Shown piece by piece: positions 17,675 to 27,330 of a stretch of DNA of 64,000 nt; positions within the stretch are counted from its first letter, which is position 1; each line of letters begins with the position of its first letter. The notes beneath the pieces are model-generated. The model ran no database searches. It saw nothing but the letters and a program-made list of their open reading frames with translations, and had not been told where the DNA came from. The translations under genes were made by a program, and so were the position numbers. The DNA lies in NCBI GenBank assembly GCA_963829585.1, contig CAWHJD010000032.1, forward strand, positions 3,571-67,570, written 5' to 3'. Source of the DNA: Sva-07 sp963829585. Lineage in GTDB: Bacteria > Actinomycetota > Acidimicrobiia > Acidimicrobiales > Ilumatobacteraceae.

Positions 17675-18496
17675 CTAGCCTCGTTTGATCCGCCCTGCCA
17701 TCGCGAGGCTGGCCAGACCGAACGAGATCACCATCAGGGCGATCGATGCTCCGAATCCCTGGAGCAGCCGGTCCATCTGCCAGCCGGTGCTCACGACGCT
17801 GCGCAGACCGTCCAACACGTAGGTGACCGGGTTGTACGTGGCCACGGTCGACAGCCAGCCGGTGAGCGCCTCTTGGGGGAGGAAGCTCGTCGTCAGGAAC
17901 GCGAACGGGAAGAAGAGGATGAAGCTGGCGTTGACCGCGGCCGGGTTCCCGGTCTTGAGGGCGATCGCGTAGGGGAATCCGGCGAAGGCCAGACCCCACA
18001 TCGCGCCGTAGAGCAGGAAGACGATCATGCCCAGGATTCCGGTCTCGAAGCTCACGCCGAGGACCAGGCCGAGCAGCAGGACGGGGATCGTCAGCAGGAT
18101 CACTGCGAGGAAGTCCGCGGCCATCAAGCCGAGCAGCAGCATCTGGCGGCGGACCGGGGTGAGCAGCAACCGATCGAAGTAGCCGCTCTGGATGTCGGTC
18201 ACGATGGCGCTCGCCCGCGACACACCGGTCACGGCGAAGATGATCGCCACCGGCAACTGGAACGCCTTGAAGTCCACGACCGTGCCGCTGCCCTCGGCGA
18301 AGTCCTGCAACGCTCCCACCTGGACGACGAAGAAGAACACCGGCGTGATGAGGGCGGGGATGAAGAACTCCGGCTCGCGGAACATTCCGCGGATCGCTCG
18401 GTGGGCGATCGTGACGAAGTCGTGCCACGCCGATGCCCGCCGGGCGAGCGGGACGTAGGTGTGTTCCGTCGCAGTCGTCTCCGTCGAGGTGCTCAT
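17675..18496 (-). CDS. ABC-2 type transport permease
   Basis: 273 residues with six hydrophobic segments (for example MIVFLLYGAMWGLAFAGFPY and FILFFPFAFLTTSFLP). The LPQEALTGWLSTVATYNPVTY segment is typical of DrrB/ABC2_membrane permeases. It forms the membrane channel of an exporter with the ATPase encoded just upstream, whose stop overlaps this start by ATGA. It is the last gene of the sulfatase-ATPase-permease operon. Confidence 0.85.
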   Translation of the reverse strand: MSTSTETTATEHTYVPLARRASAWHDFVTIAHRAIRGMFREPEFFIPALITPVFFFVVQVGALQDFAEGSGTVVDFKAFQLPVAIIFAVTGVSRASAIVTDIQSGYFDRLLLTPVRRQMLLLGLMAADFLAVILLTIPVLLLGLVLGVSFETGILGMIVFLLYGAMWGLAFAGFPYAIALKTGNPAAVNASFILFFPFAFLTTSFLPQEALTGWLSTVATYNPVTYVLDGLRSVVSTGWQMDRLLQGFGASIALMVISFGLASLAMAGRIKRG

Positions 18497-19491
18497 GAAT
18501 CGGCCTCCTGGCCGCTGGAAGTGGTGCTGGTGGCGGTAGTGCGCTCGGCCGCGTCGGCGGCGAAGTGGGACCCGGTGACGTCGAGGAACACGTCGTCGAG
18601 GGTCGGCGTGCGAAGCGTCAGCGATCGCACGGGCACGCCGCAACCGTTGAGGGCGACCGCGACCTTCGCGATGAGGCCGGCGCCGTCGGTCGTCGCGATC
18701 TCGAGTTCGTTGCCGTGCGTCTGCACCTTGTCGATCCCGTCGATGGCGCGTAGCGCGTCGGCGGCGGTCTCCGCGTCGCCCGCCACCTCGGCCACGATGA
18801 GGTCGGCGCCGATCGCGCGTTTCAGGTCGGCCGGCGATCCTTCGGCTTTGATCAACCCGTCGGAGATGATGCCGACCCGGTCGGCGAGTTCGTCGGCTTC
18901 CTCGAGGTACTGCGTGGTCAGGAAGATCGTCATGCCGAACTGCTCGTTGAGCCGGCGCACCTCCGTCCACACCGCCGAGCGGCTGGCCGGATCGAGGCCG
19001 GTGGTCGGCTCGTCGAGGAACAGGATCTGGGGGCGATGGATCAACGACATGGCGAGGTCCAGCCGCCGCTTCATGCCGCCGGAGTACGAATCGACGCGAT
19101 CGTCGATCGCCGCGCCGATGTCGACGAGCCCGATCACGTCGTCCATCCGCATCGCGATGTCCGCCTTGCTCAGGCCGTACAGGCGGCCCTGCAGGTGCAG
19201 CATCTCCCGACCGGTCTGCTTGCCGTCGATCGAGGAGTCCTGCAGGGCCACCCCGATCCGCAGCCGGATGTCTCCGGCCTGGGTCATCGCGTCGAATCCG
19301 GCGACCCTCGCGTCTCCCGACGTCGGCGCGATCAGCGTGCAGAGCATCTTGACCGTGGTGGACTTGCCGGCGCCGTTCGGGCCCAGGAAGCCGTAGATCT
19401 CACCGGGGTCGACGGCGAGGTCGATGCCGGCGACCGCGTGGTTGTCGCCGAAGGACTTGCGCAGGTCGCGGGTCTCGATCGCCGGACTCAT
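18493..19491 (-). CDS. ABC transporter ATPase, DrrA/daunorubicin-resistance type
   Basis: 332 residues: Walker A GPNGAGKSTT near residue 45, Q-loop VALQDSSIDGKQTG, signature SYSGGMKRRLDLAM, Walker B ILFLDEPTTGLD and the H-loop region where TTQYLEEADELAD follows. The ~100-residue C-terminal extension with TLRTPTLDDVFLDVTG is characteristic of the DrrA drug-export subfamily. It powers the ABC-2 permease encoded next. The start overlaps the sulfatase stop (ATGA), so the three genes are likely translated in a coupled way. Confidence 0.9.
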   Translation of the reverse strand: MSPAIETRDLRKSFGDNHAVAGIDLAVDPGEIYGFLGPNGAGKSTTVKMLCTLIAPTSGDARVAGFDAMTQAGDIRLRIGVALQDSSIDGKQTGREMLHLQGRLYGLSKADIAMRMDDVIGLVDIGAAIDDRVDSYSGGMKRRLDLAMSLIHRPQILFLDEPTTGLDPASRSAVWTEVRRLNEQFGMTIFLTTQYLEEADELADRVGIISDGLIKAEGSPADLKRAIGADLIVAEVAGDAETAADALRAIDGIDKVQTHGNELEIATTDGAGLIAKVAVALNGCGVPVRSLTLRTPTLDDVFLDVTGSHFAADAAERTTATSTTSSGQEADS

Positions 19492-21747
19492 TCGCGACCC
19501 ACCTGGGTCTCGCCGGCGGCTTCGTGGTCGACGTCCTGGTCGGTGTCGAGATCGACCGTCACCTTGATCATCGTGCCGCCGAACGCGTACGGCCCGACGA
19601 AGCGTCCGGTGAGGTCGTAGTCCGCAACGGTCGTGCCCCGGTCGAGGCCGATGTCGAGGCCGGAGAACGAGATCATGAGCCAGAAGATCTGGTCGGTCTC
19701 CATCGATCCGGCGGGCTCGCCGTCGATCAGCAACGTGCCGATCCCGTGCGGGAACGGGCCCGGTACCCGGCGAGCGGACCATCCGGAACCCGAGCGTGTG
19801 CGCGCCCGGGCCGACGCGACGGTCGGAGGTGACGAGCTGATGGGTGCCGCCGATGTTGAGGTCGTGGACGAGGTGGCCGTCGCGCAGGAACAGCGAGTAG
19901 CCGCTGGTGGCGTCGCCGTGGGCGATCAGCACACCGTTGGCCGCCGACGGGTCGTCGGGCAGCTCGACGTGGGCGGTGATGGTGTAGCTGCGGCTGCGGA
20001 GATCGGGGGCGACGTCGGTGGGGACGTGGCCCATGCCGGCCCAGAACGTGTAGTGGGTGCGACCGGCGTGGAAGCGGGCGGCGTTCTCGGCGAAGCGTTC
20101 CCCGAACCGGTCGTCGAGCGGGAGCACCTGGTTCGCCTCGGCCTCGATCCACCAGCGCCGCTGCAGGTCGGCGAGCCGCTCGGGCTGCTCAGCGGCCAGG
20201 TCGACGTTCTCGTTGAAGTCGGTGGTGAGGTCGTACAGCTCCCACACGTCGTCGTCGAACGACGACGTCGGCATGTGGTACGCGACCGCCTTGTACCCCT
20301 CGTGCCAGATGCCGCGGTGACCGAACATCTCGAAGTACTGCGTGGTCTTGGCGGTCACGGCGTCCGCGTCGTCCAGCGTGGCCTCGAAGCTCACGCCCTC
20401 CATCTCCGGGTCGACGTCGAGGTCGAGCATCTGCAGGAGCGTGGGCGCGAGGTCGGACGCGTGGCAGAACTGGTGGCGCAGCCCCCCGGCGTCGGGCACC
20501 CGGCCCGGCGCCCGCACCACGAGCGGGTCACGGATGCCGCCGCCGTGGGTGTTCTGCTTGTAGCGCTTGAGCGGCGTGTTGGCCGCCATCGCCCAGCCGT
20601 GCGGGAAGTTGGAGTGCGTGTCGGGTCCGCCGATGTCGTCGATGCGGGCGAGCTTGTCCTCCATCGGCTCGGCGATCATGTTGAACGGACCCATCGCGTT
20701 GACGAACCCGAGCGGTCCGCCCTCCTGGCTGGCGCCGTTGTCGGACAGCACCATGACGATCGTGTCGTCGAGCTCGCCGGTTGCCTCGAGGAACTCGATG
20801 AGCCGCCCCAGGTGCTGGTCGAAGTGGTGGAGCATCGCGCCGTAGGCGCCGGCGAGCCGGGAGAAGAGCCGCTGCTCGTCGGCGTCGTGCTCGTCCCAGC
20901 CGCGCACGCCGAGGTTGCGTGGCGGCAGCTCCGTTCCGGCCGGCACGATCCCGAGTTCGATCTGGCGGGCCAGGCGATCGTCGCGGGTCCGGTCCCAGCC
21001 CTTGGCGAACACCTCGGCGTAGTGGTCGATGAGTTCGCGCGGTGCCTGGTGGGGTGCATGGCAGGCACCGGGCGCGACCATGAGGAACCAGGGATCGTCG
21101 GGGATCGCCGCTTCGTGGCCGGCGAGGTAGCCGATCGCCTCGTCGATCAGATCGGAGGTCAGGTGGTAGCCGGTCGAGTGGTCGCCCGGGGCGGTGACGT
21201 GGGTGTTGTCCCGCACCAGCTCGGGGGAGTACTGGTCGGTCTCGGCGTCGAGGAACCCGTAGTAGCGGTCGAAGCCGCGCCCGAGCGGCCACCCGTCGAA
21301 GGGCCCGGTCGGGCCGGTCTCGGTGAGCCTCGTGACGTGCCACTTGCCGACGAGGTAGTTGCGGAAGCCGTGCGGCCGCAGGAGCTCGGCAAGGGTCGGC
21401 ACGTCGGCGGCGATCTTGCCGCGATAGCCCGGGAACCCGCTGTCGAAGTTGGCCAGGCAACCCATGCCGACCGAGTGGTGGTTGCGGCCGGTCAGCAACG
21501 CCGCCCGCGTGGTGGAGCACATCGCGGTGGTGTGGAACCCGGTGTAGCGCAGCCCTTCGGCGGCGAGCCGGTCGATGGTCGGTGTGGCGATCTCGGAGCC
21601 GTAGCAGCCGAAGTCGGCGAACCCGACGTCGTCGAGCACGACGAGCAGCACGTTGGTGCGTCGCGGTGGCGTCGGCGGCTTCGGCCACCACGGTGTCGAG
21701 TCCTTGATCGTGGTTCCGATACGTCCCTCGAACTCACTGGTCGACAT
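19488..21747 (-). CDS. Arylsulfatase, frameshifted near the C-terminus
   Basis: 752 residues after removing one base from the run at 19756-19758; the restored junction reads GTGPFPHGIGTLLIDGEPAG. It is a type I sulfatase, which hydrolyses a sulfate ester with a formylglycine made from Cys. The signature is CSTTRAALLTGRN near residue 77, so the usual CxPxR is CSTTR here. Metal ligands are in LDDVGFADFGCYG and LSDNGASQEGG, with H near GKWHVTRL. There is no signal peptide, so it appears cytoplasmic. TAGCTT lies seven bases before the ATG (21755-21760), suggesting a leaderless message. Its stop overlaps the ABC ATPase start, an unusual partnership. Confidence 0.87.
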
Positions 21748-21764
21748 CCGGTCGAAGCTAGCGA

Positions 21765-21815
21765 CGTTCTCGTGAACAAGTTGCCGCCCCTGTGCGCGTC
21801 TTGTTCACGAGAACG
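21765..21815. terminator. 16-bp-stem hairpin downstream of the LolD/MacB-type operon
   Basis: CGTTCTCGTGAACAAG (21765-21780) pairs perfectly with 21800-21815, with a 19-base loop. It lies 26 bp past the ABC ATPase stop on the - strand and just upstream of the sulfatase promoter, which suits an intrinsic terminator insulating the two operons. Confidence 0.65.
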
Positions 21816-21840
21816 CTGAGGAGGGGGGTGAGGAGAGGGG

Positions 21841-22551
21841 TCAGGCTTCGAGGCGGCCGTCGATGATGTGGACGCTGCGGTCGCAGTAGTGGGTGATGCG
21901 CTCGTCGTGGGTGACCACGATGGCTGCCGTGCCGCGTGACTTCATCTCGTTGCGGATCAGCTCCATCACCTGTTCGCCGAGCTTGGTGTCGAGCGCCGAG
22001 GTGGGCTCGTCGAAGAGCACCAACGCGGGATCGTTCATCAGCGCCCGACCGATCGCCACGCGTTGACGCTGTCCGCCCGACAGCTGCGACGGCAGGTTCT
22101 TCGCTCGATCGGCGAGGCCGAGTTCCTCGAGCAGCTGATCGGCGCGCGCCCGGGCCGGAGCACCCGTGCGCCTGCCGAGTTCGTCGACCACGAGCAGGTT
22201 CTCGCGAGCGTTGAGGAACGGCACCAGGTTGACCGACTGGAACACGAAGCCGACCTTCTCCTGGCGGAACTTCGTGAGCTCCTTCGCGCTGTGGCCGGAG
22301 ATGTCCTCGTCGCCCACCACGATGCTGCCCTCGGTGGCCGACAGGATTCCGCCGGCGATGGAACACAGGGTGGTCTTGCCCGACCCCGAGGGGCCGACGA
22401 GCGCGACGATCTCGTCGCTGGCGAGTGTGAGTGTCGCGTGGTCGAGCGCGACGACCTCGGAGCCGTCGCCCATCGTGTACACCTTGCGCACGGCGGACAT
22501 CTCGAGCGCCGTTCCGACAGCGGTCGACGTGCTGGAGGATGGAGTGTTCAT
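21841..22551 (-). CDS. ABC transporter ATPase, LolD/MacB family
   Basis: 236 residues: Walker A GPSGSGKTTL near residue 55, Q-loop VGFVFQSVNLVPFLN, signature LSGGQRQRVAIGRAL, Walker B LVLFDEPTSALD and H-loop VVTHD. The VFQSVNLVPFLNARENL segment places it with the LolD/MacB/DevA ATPases that drive FtsX-type permeases rather than transmembrane flux in the classical sense. The two upstream genes encode such permeases, and the start overlaps the second permease stop by ATGA. Confidence 0.88.
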   Translation of the reverse strand: MNTPSSSTSTAVGTALEMSAVRKVYTMGDGSEVVALDHATLTLASDEIVALVGPSGSGKTTLCSIAGGILSATEGSIVVGDEDISGHSAKELTKFRQEKVGFVFQSVNLVPFLNARENLLVVDELGRRTGAPARARADQLLEELGLADRAKNLPSQLSGGQRQRVAIGRALMNDPALVLFDEPTSALDTKLGEQVMELIRNEMKSRGTAAIVVTHDERITHYCDRSVHIIDGRLEA

Positions 22552-23651
22552 GAGGTGGTTCCGATCGCAGAGGCGGGATCGATGCGCAACACGCGGCGCA
22601 GCGAGAACGAACAGCCGAGGACGGCAGCGACGAGCAGGAGCCCGACGCTCAGGATGATGCGGGTGGGGGTGACCAGCAACGGAATGGACCCGGGCGGGAT
22701 CAGCAGGTCGAGCACGACGACGAGCGCGCCGGCCACGAGCGCGGCGATGGCCGTCACGACCACCGCCTGGGCGACGAGGCCGGCGAAGATCGTCGACGAC
22801 TTCGCGCCGAGTGCCTTGAGCACCCCGTACAGGCTCGTGCGCTCGACCGTGAGCAGTGCGAAGAACAGCCCGATCACGACGAGCGCGATCACGACCGTCA
22901 CCCCGATGATCTGGTTGAACGTGTTCTGCTGCTCGGTGATGCCGGGAATCGCGGCGACGGCTTCGTCGATCGTGTACGAGTCGGTGGCACCGTCGGTGGC
23001 GGTGTCGATCGCGTCGGGCAGGTCGCCGCCGTCACCGCGCACGACGAGGGCCTGGAACACGTCGGGGCCGAGCTGCGCGTCGGGGCGGTTCGCGCTGAGC
23101 ACGTCGCGCCACGTGTCGGGCGACGCCCACAGGCTCGACTGGCCGTTGTAGTTCGTGTCCTCGACGAAGCCGATGATCTCGATCGGCGACCGCGCCGGGC
23201 CGAGCTCGATGACCATGCCCTCCTCCACGCCGCTCGCCTTGATCGTCTCGTCGGCCCAGGCCTGGCCGTACGCCGGGGCATCGGGCACGCCGTTCGGTGC
23301 GAGTTCGTAGCCGAACAGGGCCACGCTCGCGAGATCGCGCGGGCCGTTGCCGGGCACGCGGGCGCCGAGTTGCACGTTGCCGATCCCACCCACCTCGACC
23401 ACGCCGTCGACGGCCTCGACCTGCGCGCGCAGCTCGGGGTCGATACGGCTGCGGACGAACGACGCCTGGGCGGTCCCGGAGTAGACGATGGCGTCGGCGT
23501 TCTGGGCGCGGATCGCGCCGGTCGACGAGGCGATGAGCCCGTCGAGCAGCCCGCCGAGGAACATCAGCAGGATCGCGATCAGCGTGAGGATGATCGTCGC
23601 GGTGGCGAAACGGCCGGGGCGCCGACGCAGCTCCTTGAGGGCGAGTCTCAC
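22548..23651 (-). CDS. FtsX-like ABC permease 2
   Basis: 367 residues: an N-terminal membrane helix (FATATIILTLIAILLMFLGG), a large extracytoplasmic domain of ~200 residues, then three membrane helices (for example VTVVIALVVIGLFFALLTVE). The C-terminus SFSLRRVLRIDPASAIG is the classical FtsX/MacB ending. It is a paralogue of the gene upstream and probably heterodimerises with it. The GTG start overlaps the upstream stop (GTGA) and the stop overlaps the ATPase ATG. Confidence 0.87.
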   Translation of the reverse strand: MRLALKELRRRPGRFATATIILTLIAILLMFLGGLLDGLIASSTGAIRAQNADAIVYSGTAQASFVRSRIDPELRAQVEAVDGVVEVGGIGNVQLGARVPGNGPRDLASVALFGYELAPNGVPDAPAYGQAWADETIKASGVEEGMVIELGPARSPIEIIGFVEDTNYNGQSSLWASPDTWRDVLSANRPDAQLGPDVFQALVVRGDGGDLPDAIDTATDGATDSYTIDEAVAAIPGITEQQNTFNQIIGVTVVIALVVIGLFFALLTVERTSLYGVLKALGAKSSTIFAGLVAQAVVVTAIAALVAGALVVVLDLLIPPGSIPLLVTPTRIILSVGLLLVAAVLGCSFSLRRVLRIDPASAIGTTS

Positions 23652-24794
23652 GAGCCGACCCCTTGCCCGGTGGTCGCCTCGATCGGATCGATCTGCAGCA
23701 CGCGGCGCGCGGCGAAGAGCGAGCTCAGCACGCCGAGCGACAACAGCAGCACCGACCAGAACGCCACCGCCGTGGTCTCGAAGTTCAGCGCGATGCCGCC
23801 GAGGTCCTGCTGCGACACGGGGTAGTAGAGCAGCGTGCCGATCAGCAGCCCGAGCCCGATGATGACGATCACCTGGATCAACAACGACGACACGAGTCGA
23901 CCCGCAGGTGCACCGATGGCGCGCAGCAGCGTGAGCGAGTTCGCCTTCTGGAAGGTGACGATCAGGAAGAACAGACCGGTCACGCACGGCACGACGAGCC
24001 CGTACAGCAGGAAGATGATGTTGAACGACTGCTGCACCTGCGCGACGCCGGGGGTCTCCGCGGCGGCGTCCTGCTTCGTCAACGCGTCGAGGTCGAGCGA
24101 CTGCTCGTTGATCGACGCCACGGCTTCGTTCCGGGGTGAAGCCGTCGGCGGGGACGACTCCGAGGACGTTCGGCAGCGGCGTGCCGGCGTCGGGGTTCAC
24201 GCTCCTGACCGCGTCGAGGTAGGTGTCGTACGAGACGAAGAGCGTGGGCGACACGTTGAGCTGCGCGTTCTCGGCGATGCCGACGATGGTGATCTCCTTG
24301 CCACCGGGCAACAACGTGACCGTGTCGCCGATGCCGTAGCCGAGCTGTACGTCGGCGTCGCTCACGACCGCCTCGTTGTCGGCAGTGGGCAGCGTGCCCT
24401 CGATGAGCGTCGTCGGTGCCCCGATGCCGTTGCCGTCCGGGCCGAGTTCGTACCCGATGATCGTGGTGTCGAACGTCTCGCCGTCGGCGTTGCCGCTCGG
24501 CAGCCCCGTGAACGTGCCCTGACCGATCGGGCCGACCTCGCCCGCGCCGGGAGCGGCGCGCACCAGGGCATCCATCTCGGGCGTGATGACACTGCCCTGG
24601 ATGACTCGCTGTCCGTCGACGCTGTAGACGAGCACCGGGGCGCTCTGTTCTCGTATCGCGCCGATGAAGCCGGTGATCAGACCGTTCTGCAGCGACTGCT
24701 GGAACAGGATGAGGAACACCAGGAGCGCAATCGCGGCGATGAGGAGGATGAAGCGCACCTTGGCGCGGGCCATCTCCTTGAAAGCGAGAAACAT
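23648..24794 (-). CDS. FtsX-like ABC permease 1, frameshifted
   Basis: 381 residues once one base is removed near 24131, which restores ADGFTPNEAVASINEQ. It has the same layout as its paralogue: N-terminal helix FILLIAAIALLVFLILFQQ, a large outside domain, three C-terminal helices and the ending FAARRVLQIDPIEATTG. First gene of the three-gene operon. No periplasmic adaptor (MFP) is encoded, as expected for a Gram-positive MacB-type system that may export or resist lipids, peptides or drugs. TAGCGT about 21 bases before the ATG may be the -10; this gene would have a short leader. Confidence 0.83.
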
Positions 24795-24893
24795 CGTGGG
24801 GGACCTCGACGCAGGACGCTACCGAGTCGCCGAGCGAACCGCCCGCGATCGACATCGTTGGCAGGGAGGCGACGGCCGTGGGAAGCTGCGCCG

Positions 24894-25889
24894 ATGAGCT
24901 ATCCGGTTGCGCTGTACCTCCAGGACGCCCACGACATCCGTCAGGGCATCGAGCTCGTGCGCTACGCCGAGTCGAAGGGCTTCGACGCCGTGTGGCAGGC
25001 CGACAGCCGCCTCGTGCGTGACGCCGTCGTCCCGATGGCGGCCTTCGCCGCCACGACCGACCGGATCAAGATCGGCTCGGGCGTCATCGATTGCTGGACC
25101 CGCAACCCTGCGCGCCTCGCCTCGACGTTCTCGACACTCGACGATCTGGCGCCGGGCCGGATGATCTGCGGGCTCGGCGCCTGGTGGGATCCGCTCGCCG
25201 CGAAGGTCGGCATCGACCGCAGCCGTCCGCTGAAGGTGATGCGCGAAGTCGTGGAGGCCGTGCGCGGCCTGCTCAACAACGAGACCGTCACGATGGACGG
25301 CTACCACGTGCATCTCGACGGCGTGGAGCTCGACTACGTGTACCAGGAGCGCCGACCGAAGGACGTGCCGATCTACATCGGGGCGACCGGTATGCAGATG
25401 ATGGAGCTGACCGGCGAGATCGCCGACGGGGCGGTCCTCAACTACCTGGTGTCGCCGAGCTACAACGTCGGCGCACTCGAGGCGCTGGCGCGGGGTGCGG
25501 CCAAGGCCGGACGGACGCTCGACGACATCGACCGGCCGCAGCTGATCGTCTGCTCGGTCGACGACGATCGTCAGGCCGCGCTCGACGGCGCCCGCCTGCT
25601 GGTCACCCAGTACCTCGGCCAGCAGCCGCACATCATGAAGGCGTCCGGTGTACCCCAGGAACTGCTCGACGAGATCGGCAAGGTGCTCACGTGGCCGGCC
25701 ACGCACGATCAGGTGGTCGCCGCGAGCAAGCTCGTCCCCGACGACATCGTGCAGATGATCACCGCATCGGGCACGCCCGACGAGGTGCGCGCCAAGGTCG
25801 ACGAGTACGTGGCGTCGGGCTGTACGTGCCCGATCCTGTATCCCCTCGCCGACGACGTGCACCTCATGATCGACACGTTCGCCCGCTGA
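24894..25889 (+). CDS. LLM-class (F420-dependent type) oxidoreductase
   Basis: 331 residues of the luciferase-like monooxygenase fold: MSYPVALYLQDAHDIRQGIE, GFDAVWQADSRLVRD, TDRIKIGSGVIDCWTRNPA, RMICGLGAWWDPLA and DVPIYIGATG. The pattern matches the F420-dependent methylene-tetrahydromethanopterin-reductase-like (Mer) branch, common in actinobacteria and often involved in reducing or oxidising unusual organic substrates. Actual cofactor and substrate cannot be decided here. It is divergent from the ABC permease operon, with 99 bp between starts. Confidence 0.82.
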   Translation: MSYPVALYLQDAHDIRQGIELVRYAESKGFDAVWQADSRLVRDAVVPMAAFAATTDRIKIGSGVIDCWTRNPARLASTFSTLDDLAPGRMICGLGAWWDPLAAKVGIDRSRPLKVMREVVEAVRGLLNNETVTMDGYHVHLDGVELDYVYQERRPKDVPIYIGATGMQMMELTGEIADGAVLNYLVSPSYNVGALEALARGAAKAGRTLDDIDRPQLIVCSVDDDRQAALDGARLLVTQYLGQQPHIMKASGVPQELLDEIGKVLTWPATHDQVVAASKLVPDDIVQMITASGTPDEVRAKVDEYVASGCTCPILYPLADDVHLMIDTFAR

Positions 25890-25909
25890 GCGTTGCCTAG
25901 GGTTTGGCG

Positions 25910-26572
25910 ATGCGGATCACGTTGCCATCTGGAACCGAGGCAGAGATCGCCGAGCCGGCTGACGTCGGCACGGCGACCATGGGGTTGGTCATCACCCCCG
26001 ACATCTTCGGGTTGCGCCCACTGTTCGACGACATGGTCGCTCGGTTGTCGTCGGAGTGGTCGATGACGGTGATCGCCGTCGAACCGTTCCCCGGCCGGGA
26101 TCTCGGCCCCGACGTCGAACCCCGGATGGCCGCGATGGCGGGTCTCGACGATGCCGTGCACCTGCGTGACCTGGAGGAGGCAGCCGACGCCACCGGCTGT
26201 GATCGGGTGGGACTGCTCGGGTTCTGCATGGGCGGGATGTACTGCTTCAAGGCGGCGCGCAGCGACCGCTTCGCGAGGATCGCCAGCTTCTACGGCATGA
26301 TCCGTCTCCCCGACGCCTGGAAGGGCCCGGGCCAGGGTGAGCCGCTGGATCATCTCGCCGCCGGTCATCCCGATCGAGTGCTGGCGATCATCGGCGAGCT
26401 CGACCCGTACACGCCGCCCGACGACGTCGTCGCGCTCGAAACCTCAGGCGTGACCGTCGTGCGGTACCCCGACGCCGAGCACGGGTTCGCCCATGCCCCC
26501 GAGCGGCCGGCCCATCGCCCGGACGATGCCGCCGACGCCTTCCAACGCGCGCACACCTGGCTCACCACCTGA
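25910..26572 (+). CDS. Dienelactone hydrolase family protein
   Basis: 220 residues, alpha/beta hydrolase of the DLH type. The nucleophile elbow is GLLGFCMGGMYC (Cys), with acid Asp in IIGELDPYTPP and base His in DAEHGFAH, the Cys-Asp-His triad of dienelactone hydrolases. Known members open lactones from chlorocatechol breakdown, but many act on other esters. TAGGGT (25898-25903) lies six bases before the ATG with no Shine-Dalgarno, so the gene has its own leaderless promoter despite following the LLM gene by only 20 bp. Confidence 0.85.
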   Translation: MRITLPSGTEAEIAEPADVGTATMGLVITPDIFGLRPLFDDMVARLSSEWSMTVIAVEPFPGRDLGPDVEPRMAAMAGLDDAVHLRDLEEAADATGCDRVGLLGFCMGGMYCFKAARSDRFARIASFYGMIRLPDAWKGPGQGEPLDHLAAGHPDRVLAIIGELDPYTPPDDVVALETSGVTVVRYPDAEHGFAHAPERPAHRPDDAADAFQRAHTWLTT

Positions 26573-26604
26573 GCCGCTCCACCTGAGGCGCTCCACCTGA
26601 GGGT

Positions 26605-26634
26605 GTGACATCGGGGTCTGACCCCTGATGTGAC
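26605..26634. terminator. GGGGTC-type hairpin between convergent genes
   Basis: GTGACATCGGGGTC and GACCCCTGATGTGAC form an imperfect stem between the dienelactone hydrolase and the Crp-type gene. The core is shared with the perfect hairpin at 53915-53951. A 14-bp direct repeat (CGCTCCACCTGAG) precedes it at about 26574-26600. Confidence 0.6.
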
Positions 26635-26636
26635 GG

Positions 26637-27299
26637 TCAGCGGGAGCGGAGTTCGAGGCGGTCGCGCTGGATGATGCGGTAGGTGCGGTCGTGCTGCTCG
26701 AGCCAGCCGAGACGGATGAAGCTGGCGATGGCCTTGTTGACCCGTTCGCGCGACGCGCCGACCATGCCGGCGAGTTCCTCCTGGGTGACCGGCAGCGTGA
26801 ACTCGTCGGTGCCGTCCCCCAACTCCAGCAGGCGCTTGGCCGTGCGGCCCGTGACGTCGAGGAACACCGAGTCGGCGAGCGCCTCGTCGGTCACCCGGAT
26901 CCGTTGAGCCAGCATGCGTGTGACGTTCCACAGCAGCCGCGGGCTCTCCTCGAACATCTCGAACACGGGCCCGTAGGGGATCGACAGCAGCGTCGTCGGT
27001 TCGAGCGCGCGGGCCATGGCCGAGCGCGGACCGTCGTCGAGCATGCCCATCTCGCCGAACAAGTCGTTGGCCTCCATGAGCGCGACCACGCTCTCGCGCC
27101 GGTCGATCGGATTCGCCAGTGCGATCGCGATCCGACCCCGCAGGACGAGGTAGAGCGCCTCGGGAGGATCGCCCTCGTTGAACAGCACGTCGCCACGAAT
27201 GAGGTGCAGCTCGTGGCCCGCCTCGGCAACGCGCCGCAACGCGTCGGGTGCTGCGTCGGCGAAGAAGTCGGTGCGGGCGAGAGTGTCTTCGTGAGCCAT
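26637..27299 (-). CDS. Crp/Fnr-family transcriptional regulator
   Basis: 220 residues from the ATG at 27299 (MAHEDTLARTDFF). The N-terminal half is a cyclic-nucleotide-binding beta-barrel (GDVLFNEGDPPEALYLVLRG, NDLFGEMGMLDDGPRSA). The C-terminal half is a winged HTH (TQEELAGMVGASRERVNKAI). It resembles the actinobacterial GlxR/Crp group that binds cAMP, although ligand binding is not proven. It is divergent from ispD with only 31 bp between starts, so the two promoters overlap. Confidence 0.87.
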   Translation of the reverse strand: MAHEDTLARTDFFADAAPDALRRVAEAGHELHLIRGDVLFNEGDPPEALYLVLRGRIAIALANPIDRRESVVALMEANDLFGEMGMLDDGPRSAMARALEPTTLLSIPYGPVFEMFEESPRLLWNVTRMLAQRIRVTDEALADSVFLDVTGRTAKRLLELGDGTDEFTLPVTQEELAGMVGASRERVNKAIASFIRLGWLEQHDRTYRIIQRDRLELRSR

Positions 27300-27330
27300 G
27301 ACTTCGGTCACGGTACTACCCTGCGCGGTT

